Of a stretch of DNA of 64,000 nucleotides, positions 12,041 to 23,013 are shown one piece after another. Position numbers and translations under genes: made by a program. The notes beneath the pieces were generated by a model, which was given only the letters and a program-made list of their open reading frames with translations, was not told the DNA's origin and ran no database searches. Origin of the DNA: Allodiplogaster sudhausi (taxonomy: Eukaryota > Nematoda > Chromadorea > Rhabditida > Diplogasteridae); contig CALZFC010000006.1 in NCBI GenBank assembly GCA_945643635.1, forward strand, positions 2,624,001 to 2,688,000. Reading direction: 5' to 3'. Positions within the stretch are counted from its first letter, which is position 1; each line of letters starts with the position of its first letter.

Positions 12041-12139
12041 GGAGTGCGAACCTTCATAGAAGTCGTCAGCGTCTTGCCTGTCACGACAGGCAGCATCATA
12101 TCCGACCCGAGCGCAAGCAGATCGTCTCTGCCAAGGAAA

Positions 12140-12414
12140 CTTTGTCTGTATCTCTTTCTCAATCTCTGTTTCTCTCTCTCGCTCTCTCTGTTTCTCTCTC
12201 TCTCTCTGCCTCTCTCATGCACTCCTTCTCTCACTCTCTGTCACTCTGTTTCTCTCCCTCTCTCACGCGCTCTCTGTTTCTCTCTCTCTCTCTCTCTCTC
12301 TGTTTCTCTCACTCGCTCTCTCTCTCTATGTTTCGCTCACTCTCTGTCACTCTGTTTCTCTCCCTCTCTCACGCAGTCCATCTCTCTTTCACGCACTTTC
12401 TCTCTCAATCTCTT

Positions 12415-12456
<42 letters not shown>

Positions 12457-12475
12457 GGAGTCTTTTTCTCTCTCC
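12140..12475. repeat. (CT)n-rich tract in UPP intron 4
   Basis: About 335 bp of CT with CTGTTT and CACGC interruptions filling nearly the whole intron between exons 4 and 5. The long Ser-Leu reading frames here are artefacts. Confidence 0.9.
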
Positions 12476-12844
12476 TCTTTTCTTCAAATACCTGAGAGGC
12501 AGATCGAGTGCAGCTGGCCTCGCCACCTTCTGCCCTCCCAGCTACTGGACATGTTCCTCCTTCAACTCGCCATTCACTACTCCGGAACTGACCACGACAG
12601 AGCCGGGCTCCACTCCAACGCCTATCAATTCTATTCATTCTTTTCATCGCCTGAAGGCACCACCACATCATGGAAGAAGAAGCTGAAGAAGATTGTGGGA
12701 ATAAAGAACAATATGAATAACGAACATAGCTGAACATACTTCTTGGTGTGAGAATACCAGAGAGAGGACTGCTAAAGGAAAAAAAATTAAAAATGAGATG
12801 GCGACAGGAGAAAGGGAATGGATAAGAAAGAAGAAAAGACGGAA

Positions 12845-12902
12845 TGATAGAGAGAGAGAGTGGGAGAGAGGGAGAGTGAGAAAGAGAGAAAGAGAGAGCG
12901 AA

Positions 12903-12937
<35 letters not shown>

Positions 12938-13600
12938 TATATTGACTGACCGCCGGAGGTGCCGAGGCGAATGAAAATGACGTCAGTGGCCTGCGCGTAG
13001 TGCAGCAGCTTAAAGGTCTCCACCAACATGATGGACATTGAGGGCGCACCCATCCCGTGGTTGATCCACAGAACGGGGCCTGTAAAAGAGGCGAATCTGA
13101 CGGAAAGAGAGAGAGAGAGAAAGGGTGAGATCGAGAGAGAGAGATAGAGAGAGGGAGGTGAGAGAGAGGACGAGAGAGAGAGAGAAAGAGACAGAGAATG
13201 ACCCTTCCAACGGGCGTACCCGTCTTGTAGATGACAAATCGGTCGGATTTGGAAAGATTCCCAGAGAATTCGGTGCCACTTTCCTTTGCGAAGAGTTCAG
13301 CATACATTGCGAAGCGGGTCGCCGAGCCTCCGCAGCACACGAACTAGCAAGGGGAGTGAGAGAGAGAATCAGAGACAGAGAGAGGGAGAGAGAAGGAGGG
13401 AGAGAAAGAGAGAGCGCGAGAGTGAGAGAGAGACACAGAGACAGTGAGAGGGAGAGAGAGAGATACTGAGAGAGAGATATAGAGAAAAAGAAAGAGATGT
13501 ATTTCTTGTCTATTTCATTTATATCTAATACATTCTCTCTATTTCTCTCGCTCTCTCCCTCTTTCTCGATCTCTTTCTCTGATCCTCTCAATGCTAGCCT
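12845..13600. repeat. (GA)n/(CT)n tracts in UPP introns 1-3
   Basis: GA tracts at about 12848-12935, 13105-13197 and 13358-13495, then a CT tract at about 13530-13580, alternate with UPP exons 1-3. Every intron of this gene copy except intron 6 contains such a tract. Confidence 0.85.
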
Positions 13601-13776
13601 CACTTTTGTGCCTCCAAAGAGTGCCGGTATATCAGTTGAAGAGCGGGAAATGCCAAAGTGATAGAGATGATCATCGGAGATGGAAGAGAGCTGTGAGTTG
13701 GGAGAGTCAAGTGGAGCATCTACTGAAGGCAACTCGGCCTGGTGCACTGCGGACATTCTCAAAAAAGAGAGATCAA

Positions 13777-13885
13777 GAGATAGAGAGAGAGAGAGAGAGA
13801 GACAAAGACAGAGTGAGAGAGAGAAAAAGAAAGAGAAAGAGAGAGAGAAAGAGAGAAGAGAAAGAGAGAGGGAGGGGGGATGGGA
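13777..13885. repeat. (GA)n tract just upstream of the UPP start codon
   Basis: The GA repeat ends about 20 bp from the UPP ATG (13756, minus strand), in its presumed 5' leader. Confidence 0.9.
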
Positions 13886-14213
13886 GGCTTTCGTTGCAAG
13901 AGCATCCACATAAAATTTTTTCTGGCATACCAAAAAGTGTTATTCGTTTAAAAATAAGCTTATGGTTAGAGACTGTGAAAAAGGGTCAGATTATGTGTAC
14001 ATATATGGCGGAAAGTGAGCAATGCAACTTAAATTCTAACAATCTTCTTCCAACTTCTCGCTCTTTAATCGTCGCCTTTTATTTGTTCTGTTGAGATTGC
14101 ATAACTTGAGGCGCATTGCACAATCTGATAAACTGGGAGGAGTTTCCTATATGGTCAGAGAAAGAAAGGAGAAGCGTTCTTTTGAGCAATGAGAACGCAT
14201 GTTATGGAGGAGC

Positions 14214-14440
14214 TATCTCTCTCTCTCTTTTTCTGTCATTCGTCGTCTCTCTCTTTCTCGCTCTCTCTCTCTCTCTTCATCTATGACTCTTTTACTGCCT
14301 ATTCTTTATCAGTTCACTCTTTACCTTCTCTTCCTCTTATCTTCCTTCCTCTCTTGCTCTTTCTCTCTCTCTCTTCCCTGTCCCTTTCTTTGTTTTTCTT
14401 GCTCTCTTTCTCCCACTCTCTCTCTTACTCCTCTTACACT
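14214..14440. repeat. (CT)n-rich tract
   Basis: Long interrupted CT tract just before the doubtful exon at 14487. Confidence 0.9.
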
Positions 14441-14486
14441 TTGAAAGTCGATTTTCTAATAATTGAAATTGATATTTTGGTTCCAG

Positions 14487-15255
14487 ATACGTTTACGCTA
14501 GTCTGCGAGAACACCGATCTTCTGAACACCCAATCTGCCAATGCCTGTAGAAGCGAGCTTTTACAGAGCCGGCGAGTAACAATGTGGCATCTCAATTTCA
14601 GCACTTATTGCAAGGTTTTTTCTCTTCTTAAATCTAGGATGATCATTTTTGTGAGTAGTACGCGAGAGCAACAGTGTGGGTGAACTTATTTTTTCGGTGA
14701 TCGTCCTCCTTCAAAGTAAACGAAGCGCGCTCATTGCAATAGTTCAGAAGAGAAACTTCAATTAAATGCATATGTTTCGAATAGAATATTTTCAGCTCCT
14801 CAATTCACCTTTTTGAGCAGATAATAGTAACATTAGTATAAGAAATATGTGCGACGGAAATCGAGAAATCAGCGCTAATGCCCAAAGAACAGAGCTACTA
14901 TGTCTGAATTTTCTTGACCATTATAGGTCATATGCGAAGTCTCTCTAAATCACATGACACAGGAGAATATTGCCTGCTAGTGAATTATTCTGCCTTTGCG
15001 ATGCTTTGTTGTTCTTTTATAACGAAGTAGTAAAATAGGTGTCAATTCTCAGCATCACACAATGGTAATATCAATTTCAGAGTAATTTTTTTCTGAATCT
15101 TGGAGGTTCTCCTTTCATAGAAAAGTTCTCTTGGGTTTTTTTTTTTTAATTAAAAGTATATTTTTATGCAATGTTTTAAAGTGCCCAATTTCTTTTGACA
15201 AGTTTAAATAGTTACTAACTTGTCAAACGTGCGGCAACGTTCTGCGAGGATGTCG
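14487..15255 (+). CDS. Doubtful Cys-rich (ShKT-like?) exon pair
   Basis: After an acceptor GTTCCAG at about 14486, an open stretch reads TLVCENTDLLNTQSANACRS then ELLQSRR, with a GTAACA donor. If joined in phase 0 to an exon after the TAG at about 15211, it continues LLTCQTCGNVLRGCRRWL and stops. C-x-x-T-C-G near the C-terminus recalls ShK-type cysteine domains common in nematodes, but only some of the six cysteines are in place. The second exon lies next to repeat family F1 sequence, and other splice choices are possible. Treat as a hint only. Confidence 0.2.
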
Positions 15256-16011
15256 TCGATGGCTGTGACGGTAAGCGCCAGGAGAAGCCACCGCGGCCAA
15301 TCGCCGGCCGAAGAAGAAAATAGAATGATAATAATATTATTAATAATTATTGTTGGAAGCTTGAAATCTTCTCACACATAATTCCTTTCGGTGACTACTT
15401 TAAGCAAAAAAAACTAGTTGTATTCTGAAGCAGAAGTATGTCATTTTATTGTTTGTGGTTTAGCTTTGCTTCATTCTTCTATAAGCACTTTTCGCTGGGC
15501 ATACGTGATTTCGTAATAAATAGAAATTCTTGCCACTTTTGATGTCTCGTCACTTTCAACAACAAAGCTCTTCTTCAAAAGGTTCATTCTAATTATTGAG
15601 AATGTGGAAATTGTCAGCTGATTGTGAGTTCGATGTAATCTCGAATAAGAAACAAAGAGGATGTCGTAGAAAATTTTCTATAAAAAATCTTTATTTGCAG
15701 CGAAATAGAGGTTTTCATTCATAAGCCTGTGGTAAAGGGGGCTCTGTTCACAGCCAGCGGAATCCGCGTCCGAAGATGAAGAAAGAATGATAATACAATT
15801 AATTATTCAGCAAATTTATTGTCGTCCCTTTTGATACTCTCCCATGGTTTAGCATTGCATCATTCCTTTAGAAGCTCTGTTCTTTGGTTATTAGCGCTGA
15901 TTTCTCGATTTCCGTCGCACATATTTCTTATACTAATGTTACTATTATCTGCTCAAAAAGGTGAATTGAGGAGCTGAAAATATTCTATTCGAAACATATG
16001 CATTTAATTGA
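14759..16011. repeat. Nearly perfect 138-bp inverted repeat with 1 kb spacer
   Basis: 14759-14896 is the reverse complement of about 15873-16011 with only two or three mismatches. It includes CTGATTTCTCGATTTCCGTC and its inverse. The spacer holds the doubtful exon near 15210 and F1-related modules. Identity far above that of the other inverted repeats suggests recent origin or gene conversion between the arms. Confidence 0.85.
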
Positions 16012-17240
16012 ACAAAATGCGACATCTCGACTTCAGCACACTATAGATGGCTATTTGTTCCTTAAAGTTGTAATAAACTATTTTTAACTTTTTGTAACCA
16101 TGTGAGTTTTCAAATGGCCAAAATGAATGATTTACCGTCTTATCATTCTATCTTCTTCTTCCGCTGGCGGCGAGTGCCGTCCGTGCCGTCGTCGCCAAAC
16201 TCGTTGGCAAGAGAACGGACTGCAATTTATATCGGTTCATAGAAATTGTACACATTATAATATAAAGAAAAGTACATATTTTAATTTAAAAAGAGATTCC
16301 TTCTATGAAAAGAGAACATCCAAGACTAAACATTACGATGGCAAAATGAGCATGAGAGATTAACTACTTCGTAATAAAAGAATCTCAAAGCATTGCAAAA
16401 GCAGAAAAATTCAGGAGCTGAAAATATTCTCTTCACATGTGATTTAGAGAGACATCGCAAATTGAGAACCTAAAATGATCAAGAAAATTCCTACTTCTCG
16501 GCGTTTGTGATGTGGGAATTTCTCCAGTTGGTATGAACAATTAATATTTTCATTTAAATGAACCTCTGAAGACGTGCCTTGCTAACAAAAGTTACGAGAA
16601 TAATTATAAATGTCCAATAATTATAAATAGGGCCCTCCAATGAACAATCAACAATGGCCAAAGAAGAGAGCTGAAAGATGCAACGCCAAACCGCCGGAAA
16701 GGAACAAAATGACATTCAGCATACAATTACTTTTTTTTCCAGAAGGAGGGCGATCACCGAATTTAATTATGTCTGATATTTCAAATTTGCAAAATGATTT
16801 ATTAATCGCATTATCATTCTAACTTCTGCTTCGGCCTCTCCAAACCGCCAGCGACGAGACACCTCGACTTCATCATTCAACTACTTTTTCCCAGAAGGAG
16901 AAAAAGGAATTATGTGTGAAATTTCAAATTGCCCAAGATTAATTATTAATCGTATTATCATTCTCTCTTCTTCTACGGCCGCCGATTGACGGCCGAAGTC
17001 TCTGCTGCATCTGCTGGCATTTTGATGCCACCGACTCTGCCGTCGCCAAACGGTTGACAAGAGAACAGCCTTCAAAAGTTGATTAAAAATACAGATCTTA
17101 ATTCTAGAAAGAAACCAAAAGACCTTTCTATAAAAAGAGAACATCGAAAATTCAGTAACATTACGCAGACAAAACAGCAAAAAAAGAGAACAGCAAAGAA
17201 AACATTCTTTTTTGATCAAGTGATTTAGAGAGACTTCGAA
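15250..17240. repeat. Array of F1-related modules with GGCCGAAGAAGAA...GAATGATAA core
   Basis: A purine-rich core (CGAAGAAGAA..AGAATGATAAT) preceded by GC-rich sequence recurs near 15300, 15770, 16150, 16820 and 16970, in both orientations. F1 ends (GGTGATCGTCCTCC at about 14696, GGAGGGCGATCACCG at 16743) lie around them. No supportable gene was found between 15.3 and 17.8 kb. Confidence 0.6.
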
Positions 17241-17299
17241 TAGGATCTACAATTATCAAGAAAATTCAAACATAGTACCGTTGAGTTTTGTGCTAATCT

Positions 17300-17819
17300 C
17301 CTAGAAAAAAAAGTAACTACATATGTATATGATGAAGGCGAGAATTAATTTTGCTATTATCCGGCGGTTTAGCGTTGCGTAATTCCTCAATATGCTCTTG
17401 GTTTGGCATTTGTAATGATTGGTTTGGCTGGCCCTCGAGCATAACTATTAACAATTCATAGTTTCATTTTACTGCCATAAATGATGCGGTTATGGAAGAG
17501 CTAAAAAAAGGTTTTGAGCCTCTAAATAATCGTATTTCTTCAGAACCAAGCGCTTCTTCACAGACGACAGCCTTCCAATTGAATGCGAACTCAGATGTCG
17601 CTCCGAGACTCGTCGGGTTATCTTATAAGGGAATTTTTTGTGTGAAAAAACCTGATTTTTCGTTGCAAATGGGCTGTTTTATAGAAAATGTGCCATGGAT
17701 ATTTCCACGTTTTTTAAATATATATTCTAGATTACATCAAGCTTGGTTGGCATTTCGAAATAGATCGATTTCCCAGCGAAAGCCATAATTATGTTGCAAT
17801 AATGGGAAACTGATAACAT
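17300..17819. other. No gene supported
   Basis: A 98-codon open frame (17492-17788, plus) has no recognisable motif, and no splice-linked partner was found. The segment starts with another copy of the word GGCGGTTTAGCGTTGC seen at 4185. Confidence 0.4.
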
Positions 17820-17820
17820 G

Positions 17821-18320
17821 TTAAGAGAGCATGTCAGTATCCTTCGATCAAGGTCTGCCCTAGGAATTTTTTTTTTCGAATTTATTCATGAAAATTGGTT
17901 ACAGTATACAACTCGACGTGGCCAACAAAATAGGCTATATTTCAAACTTGAAAAAAAATTTTCCGCGCGGGACCCGGTGCAGTAATGTCAAAAATTTCAC
18001 TTGTCATAACTCGCTTAAAACATATAGTTAGACAACCATCAAGGTATAATTGGATAGCTTTTTTAAGGGTCTTTATTTTTTATGTTGATGATGGTTTCAT
18101 AAAATTTCATTTAGGCCCTAAAATACGGCCCTGAATATTTTCGAAAGCGGTTTTTGGCCAACTTAAGTATTTTATGCTCATTTCTGCAGAACGGCACCTA
18201 TATAGGCTTAAAGTGCGTGAAATTTGCTACAACATATGTATTATAGTTTTTGCATATAGTACGTATTTGAATCTTTTTGAATATGATCACTAGAAATGTT
18301 GCACTGCCTACTAAAAATGA
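17821..18320. mobile_element. Truncated TTAA+GAGAGC foldback-type element
   Basis: The left end TTAAGAGAGCATGTC, followed by TCAAGGTCTGCCCTAGG, resembles the ends at 506 and 60242. No inverse right end is seen before the atlastin-like stop codon at 18361, so it is probably truncated. Confidence 0.5.
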
Positions 18321-18360
18321 GTCAATCTCCGATCATTAAAGATGCAAATGGGAATCCAAT

Positions 18361-19887
18361 CTAGAACCAATTGCCGACGCGGCAGATGAGGCACAGGTTT
18401 TGAATCATACCATGACGACACATTTGCAAGAGAGGAGGAGGGGGCGGCCTTTCTGGCGGTCTGCATGGCTCTGGATAATTTATTTGCAAGGGAGGAGGCG
18501 ACGGAGGTGGCCGTGTGCAGGGCGGACGAGGTGTATACACAGGATGTGGTCGTTCTCTCTCCTCTTCCAAAGCCTTTTGCATTCTTATCATCTCAAGGCG
18601 CGTCGCTTCGTTCTCCGCTTCGATTCGACGTAGAATCTGAATATGAAGTTGATTTAGTGCACATTACAATTCTTATTAAAAAAAGAGTGGATTCTATTAC
18701 AAAACCGACGGTTTTCAATTGATGAGCTAATAGAATTAATTCATTAAAAAAAACAAATTAAAATTGAAAAATAAGTTAGAAAGAATAGAATAAAAAAAAA
18801 GACAGCACCTCAGCTTGCTCCTGCATCTGTGCCTCAAGCCTCTCTCTTCCCTCGATTTCCGCTCGAGCACGCAATCGCTCGTAATTAAGTGCCTCCATTC
18901 TAGCGAAGAGTTCCTGGAACCCCGAGAGACTTGTTTTTAAATATTTTATTTCATTATATATATATATACATATAATGAAATAAAATAAATTAACCATCGT
19001 TTTGGCAAGCAACAAATTCTCGTCTTCTTCAGTGCAGACATTTCGAGCGCGAGGAGAACTGCAATTTATTATTATGGCATATCTGGTAATTCAGAGTAAT
19101 TAGCTCTAACATGTGGAAAGATACTCGAGAGTACCTCCACATTTCCTGGCTAGCCAACTGGAGTGCCAGCACGCGCTTCTCATTCAGCTCCGTAGATGAG
19201 AACGGAATGCCGGGAGCCAACTCCTGATGCATATGGTCATCAGTCGTGAAATCGTTAGGAAATGGAAAGAATTTGCCCTTCTCTGTCCAACCCATTTAGC
19301 ATAGCGCGGCATTTTTGTAGATCAATTGTGTTAATATGACAATTTTGTTCATGTGAAAGTTCTGTTGACGTGACAATTTTGATGATATGACAATATCTTT
19401 TATGTGACAATTTTGTTAACAAAACAAGTTGTTTCACATAATTGTCAGAAGAGAAATAGAAAGCACCTGGTTCATGAGATCGCTGAACTTGTCTACGCCT
19501 GCCTGGAGAGCGAATTGCCTTGCGACCTGCGCATTCGCGTTGACGACATCCTGCGGCAGGATCCGTCTGTTCTGCGCGATGCACGCAGCCATTGCCTGTG
19601 CATGGGAGAGAAAACCCGACGAGTATCGGATGCGCATGTTCTTTTTCGAGTTTTCTGGGGTTAAAAGTTATTGCTTACCATGCAGTATTGAACAAGTTGA
19701 CTGCCAGTGGCGCGCTGCTCGTTGATCTTCTTTCCACAAAGCTCACCAGATGATAGCATGTGGGCAGCCATGGCGCCGACGTGTTCCAGAAAGCGAGGAG
19801 ATATCTCTTAATTGACGACCTTTAGGATATCAATGAAGCTTTACTAGAGGGCGCGGGAGAGAGAGAGAGAGGGAGAGACGGAGAGAG

Positions 19888-19921
<34 letters not shown>

Positions 19922-21192
19922 CTCACGATTAATGTTGCCATCAAAACGTGGCTCGAACATGACGCTCTCGCCGGGATGTGGCAAGAGAACGCAGCCTGCT
20001 CGTTCGAACATTCGCGACGTTTCGAGGAGATCCTTCAAGAGTAATTCGTTATATTAAGCACACTTCCCTTAAATAAGCCAAAACTTTGAATTCAATCCAT
20101 TTTAGCAAGTAATTAATCCATTTTAGCAAGTATTTATCAATTTTAGCAAGTAATCCATTTTACGTATTTAATGAAAACCATCTATTAACAATTTCAATGT
20201 GTCTTCTGTAGCCAAGATGCTCTTACCAACCTGGCTACGCTCACGAAGGAAGCGGTCAGTCTGCTGCAGCCCATACGGGTAGTCGTTCGGGAAGGGCCAA
20301 TCGCGGACGAGGAGGTACATCGTCTCCAATCAAGGAAAAGTTGTTGAATGTTGCTGTGATGAACACTTTTGCTTGGTCATTCAAGTTCGTGTCTTTATTC
20401 GAGATCGGTGGTGTCATTCATGTGTCTCGTTAGGATTCAATCGGTGATGTCACACATGTCGCACGTGGCTAACCTGGAAGGCATGCTCGTCGCCTTGTGC
20501 GATAGCTGCGCCAAACTCCATCAGCATTCGGTAAAAGGCGATAAATGGAGCCTTAAAAAAGAGAATATGCTTGCTCTAACTAATAAGTCTCTTCGGTCTA
20601 AATTAAATTTGAGAATAATAATTAGGACGATTATTTTTTTTTATTTGAAAGAGACCTCAATCGTTCGCATGACATTGAAGACTTGGACGGATGAGATGAG
20701 AGTGGAGAGAGCGAAGAGTGAATAAGAAGTCTCCGTCGCATCGGCTGAAATGGTCGTATCGAAGAGACCCTGCGTGTCCATCTGGAAAAGACCGTCAGTT
20801 AGCTAATCATCTTATTATCAATCCACGGAGTAATAACAGCAAAACAAGCTGCCGCAAATAAACTGATTGTGAGCAGAACGATATAAATTGCTGTAAGGTA
20901 TAAAGGCCTTTTTGTGAATGAGCAATGCCAATATGTTTGTTGGCAGTCTGTGAGAAAGGCCATGTGTTCAATTCAAAACGGTAACATAAGAAAGATTATA
21001 TGTTTGAAATAGGGAGCACCAGAACTACGGTATAATCCATACCAGAACGACGGCGAGCAGTCGATCCCTTAGCGGCAGCATGATGGGCTCGCCCCACATC
21101 CAGACGCCCTGCGTATCCGAGTTCGCGCTGTTGAGGAAGTGGAAGCCGGCGAAGCGAGTGCCCTCCGCGCGCCAACTCGCGGCAGCATCGCC
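18361..21192 (-). CDS. Atlastin/GBP-family GTPase with coiled-coil, proline-rich tail (10 exons; 5' end unresolved)
   Basis: Ten exons join with matching phases: 21192-21043, 20781-20656, 20551-20474, 20323-20231, 20032-19927, 19806-19679, 19595-19467, 19280-19135, 19058-18995 then 18913-18809, with the last exon 18636-18361 (stop TAG). Landmarks in order: GFHFLNSANSDTQGVWMWGE; G3 MDTQG; SYSLFALSTLISSVQVFN; guanine-binding YLLVRDWPFPNDYPYG; CVLLPHPGESVMFEPRFDG; the three-helix-bundle region GKKINEQRATGSQLVQY; FPFPNDFTTDDH. Atlastins are dynamin-like GTPases that fuse ER membranes. Here, instead of a transmembrane hairpin, the C-terminus is charged coiled coil (ERLRARAEIEGRERLEAQMQ) followed by a Pro-rich stretch and a Cys-rich end (CRHGMIQNLCLIC). 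It may therefore be a soluble GBP-like relative (inference). A normal P-loop exon was not found. Exon junctions are confident; the first coding exon is not. Confidence 0.85.
19335..19435. repeat. Degenerate tandem repeat, unit about ATGTGACAATTTTGTT
   Basis: About five degenerate copies of (A/G)TGACAATTTTG in the atlastin-like intron between the exons at 19467 and 19280. Confidence 0.65.
19857..19922. repeat. (GA)n tract in atlastin-like intron
   Basis: GA repeat directly after the donor of exon 20032-19927. Confidence 0.9.
20095..20170. repeat. Tandem repeat, unit ATCCATTTTAGCAAGTA
   Basis: Three to four copies of (A)TCCATTTTAGCAAGTA, about 17-22 bp apart, in the intron between atlastin-like exons at 20231 and 20032. 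Confidence 0.8.
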
Positions 21193-21236
21193 CTGTCATT
21201 TCACTTTGAGTCATTGTACTGGTAATGGTAACAATC

Positions 21237-21375
21237 ACTCTCTCACTCTCTTTTCAATACATCTCTCCTGTCTCTGTCTCATTCTCTCTATCTGTCTCTT
21301 CTTTCTCTTTCTCTCTCTGTCTCTCTTTCTTTTTCTCTCCCTTTCTCTCTCTCTCTCTCTCTCTTCTTTCTTTTT
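21237..21375. repeat. (CT)n-rich tract
   Basis: Interrupted CT repeat upstream of the first confident atlastin-like exon. Confidence 0.9.
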
Positions 21376-21656
21376 TCTCACATTGCCATGAATGGCGAAC
21401 ACATTGCGCGATAAGTGCCGTTTTACTTCTGATAAGACAACAATTTCCAAATGCGAAAAAGCACACGAACACTTCTTGTCAGCAGGGGTCAGGGCAAAGC
21501 TCCGCCCCTTTCTTTCGTTGCAAGAGTTCATGACAAATGAAGAGTGGAAAAAGACTAAAACATATAGCCTGACATGCTTCTACCATAAATTACACATATA
21601 AAACAAGCTAATAGGTTTGAGATAACACCATGAAAACGGTGAGAGATAGTGACGAT

Positions 21657-21757
21657 TTCCAGAGAGAGAGCAGAGAAAACAGAGAGCGAGAAAATATTGA
21701 CCGCGAAAGTGCTGATGAGTAAGCGTGATAGAGGAGTTAGTACAGATCGAGAGAAAA

Positions 21758-21792
<35 letters not shown>

Positions 21793-21890
21793 AGTGAGAG
21801 AGATAAATAGAGACCGAGAGTCAGACAGACAGAGAGCGAGGAAGAGAGACAGAGAAGAGAGATAGAGAAGAGAGTAGCCAAAAGAGCATC
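21657..21890. repeat. (GA)n-rich tract
   Basis: Interrupted GA repeat next to the exon-like block at 21893-21990. Confidence 0.9.
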
Positions 21891-21892
21891 TC

Positions 21893-22800
21893 TCGAACCA
21901 CATTGATTGATAGGGGCTTCCAAACTGACGTAAACAGGATGCTGAAGCCAGAACCGATCTCTTTGATGCCTTCAAAGGAGAGGGGGTATGAATTAACACG
22001 CTTTTTTCCAAATATCACTTTTTCTTACATGTGTACTTGAAAAGTAAATTTTTTTGCTTTCTTTTTTTTAGAACATCAACACTCTAACATTTATGCATTA
22101 GTTCCTGAAATGAGAATATTTGCTAAAGTGTATGGACTTTATGACTGCAATATTTTATGTTTGTATTTATCTCACTTTCTCGTTCTCTCTCTCTCTATTT
22201 TTCCGTTTGCGTATTTTCAAAATAATCCGTCACTTCCTTTCACGCTCGCTCACGAAAGCAAGTTGTCCTTCTAAGTTTTAAAAGCGAGAATTGAGAGAGC
22301 GAGAGAGTGAGAGAGAGAGAGAAAGAGTCAAAGAGTGACAGAGAGCGATGTAGAAAGAGAGAAAAAGAACTAGAGAGAGACGGAGAAAGAGAGACAGAGA
22401 AATGAGAGAAGCAAAAGGGCATCCCTCGAACCACATTGAGCGATAGGAGGGGGGGGGGGTTTCATACTATCGTAAATACGATGCGGAAGGCAGAAGTTGA
22501 GGTTATTTTTTTTTTCAATTGAGGTTATTTATTTATATAATGTGTTGAATATAACTGTCTTACAAGTGTAGTTCAATGGTCTATCTTGTAGTTAATCATG
22601 TCATTTGTGCATGGCATTTCTCGAACAATCCGTTTCAATAAAAATGGCATCATCAATTACAGAAAATGCGCCATTACATATAGAAGAAGCAGCATTATAG
22701 ATTCTAATTATGCACCTTAAAAAGCCTCTGATATCGAACATCCGTATTGACTATCCCTGATATCAGGGCAACTGTTACAAGATCCACCGTGCAGGAGGAA
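21893..22800 (-). other. Candidate 5' exons of the atlastin-like gene, one duplicated and degenerate
   Basis: Two blocks, about 21893-21990 and 22415-22495, are about 100-bp diverged direct copies sharing TCAATGTGGTTCGAG on the minus strand; each is followed by a GA tract. The 21.9 kb block reads SVLASASCLRQFGSPYQSMW, resembling the segment after the P-loop in atlastins (K-S-F-L-L-x-F-x-L-R-x-L..W), but the expected GxxxxGKS is replaced by SPLKASKR. The 22.4 kb copy has a stop. A third block (about 22735-22800) reads VDLVTVALISGIVNTDVRYQ and could be the N-terminal PVxxV..DGRY part. Splice joins could not be fixed. Confidence 0.3.
22290..22410. repeat. (GA)n-rich tract
   Basis: Interrupted GA repeat next to the second copy of the duplicated block. 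Confidence 0.9.
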
Positions 22801-23013
22801 AAAGAGTTGGATTATTAGTATGTACTGTGCTTGAAATGCAAAATGCTTCTGAAAAGTGTTTTTTTTTGCATTTTTTTTCCTCATGGCATATATCGATTGA
22901 TTACATGAAAGCCTTACGCTGATCTTGGGATTTTCCCCCTTTTATTTTAGGTATATTGCTTTGCATACTCAATTCTTAAAGTACATTTTTAAATTAAAAT
23001 TCACTTTGTCAGT

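Larger units (their letters stand above)
10839..13756 (-). pseudogene. Uridine phosphorylase (UPP) copy, 7 exons, three inactivating lesions
   Basis: Seven exons in the family's order: 13756-13604, 13343-13220, 13079-12951, 12621-12492, 12127-12052, 11692-11546 and 10946-10839. Family landmarks are LYHFGIS, DIPALFGGTKFVCCGGSATRF, FVIYKTGPVLWINHGMGAPS, SIMLVETFKLLHYAQAT, FIRLGTSGG, VEPGSVVVSSG, VVTGKT, FYEGQMRLDGFFCSY, VRNIEMESTCFASF and AAVVCVTLLNR. These cover the phosphate, ribose and uracil sites of this cytosolic pyrimidine-salvage enzyme (uridine + phosphate to uracil + ribose 1-phosphate). Exons 1-3 and 6 are clean. Exon 4 has TAG at 12544-12542 (after KEEHVQ). Exon 5 changes frame at about 12070 between VVTGKT and ADDFYEG. 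Exon 7 loses about 12 codons and shifts at about 10905, so the GDQ motif is gone while EFEFRPFILVSAFIRKRL survives in another frame. Introns are retained, so it is not a retrocopy. Sequencing errors at three sites are the alternative. Confidence 0.85.

Noticed and set aside
12044..12733. Long Ser-Leu-rich open frame (229 codons) on the plus strand
   Set aside because: It is a read-through of the (CT)n tract in UPP intron 4; the real coding signal is on the minus strand.
12405..13933. Two minus-strand frames of over 300 codons
   Set aside because: They mix true UPP exons in or out of frame with GA/CT repeat translation. Splicing at GT/AG gives the UPP order, so they are not single-exon genes.
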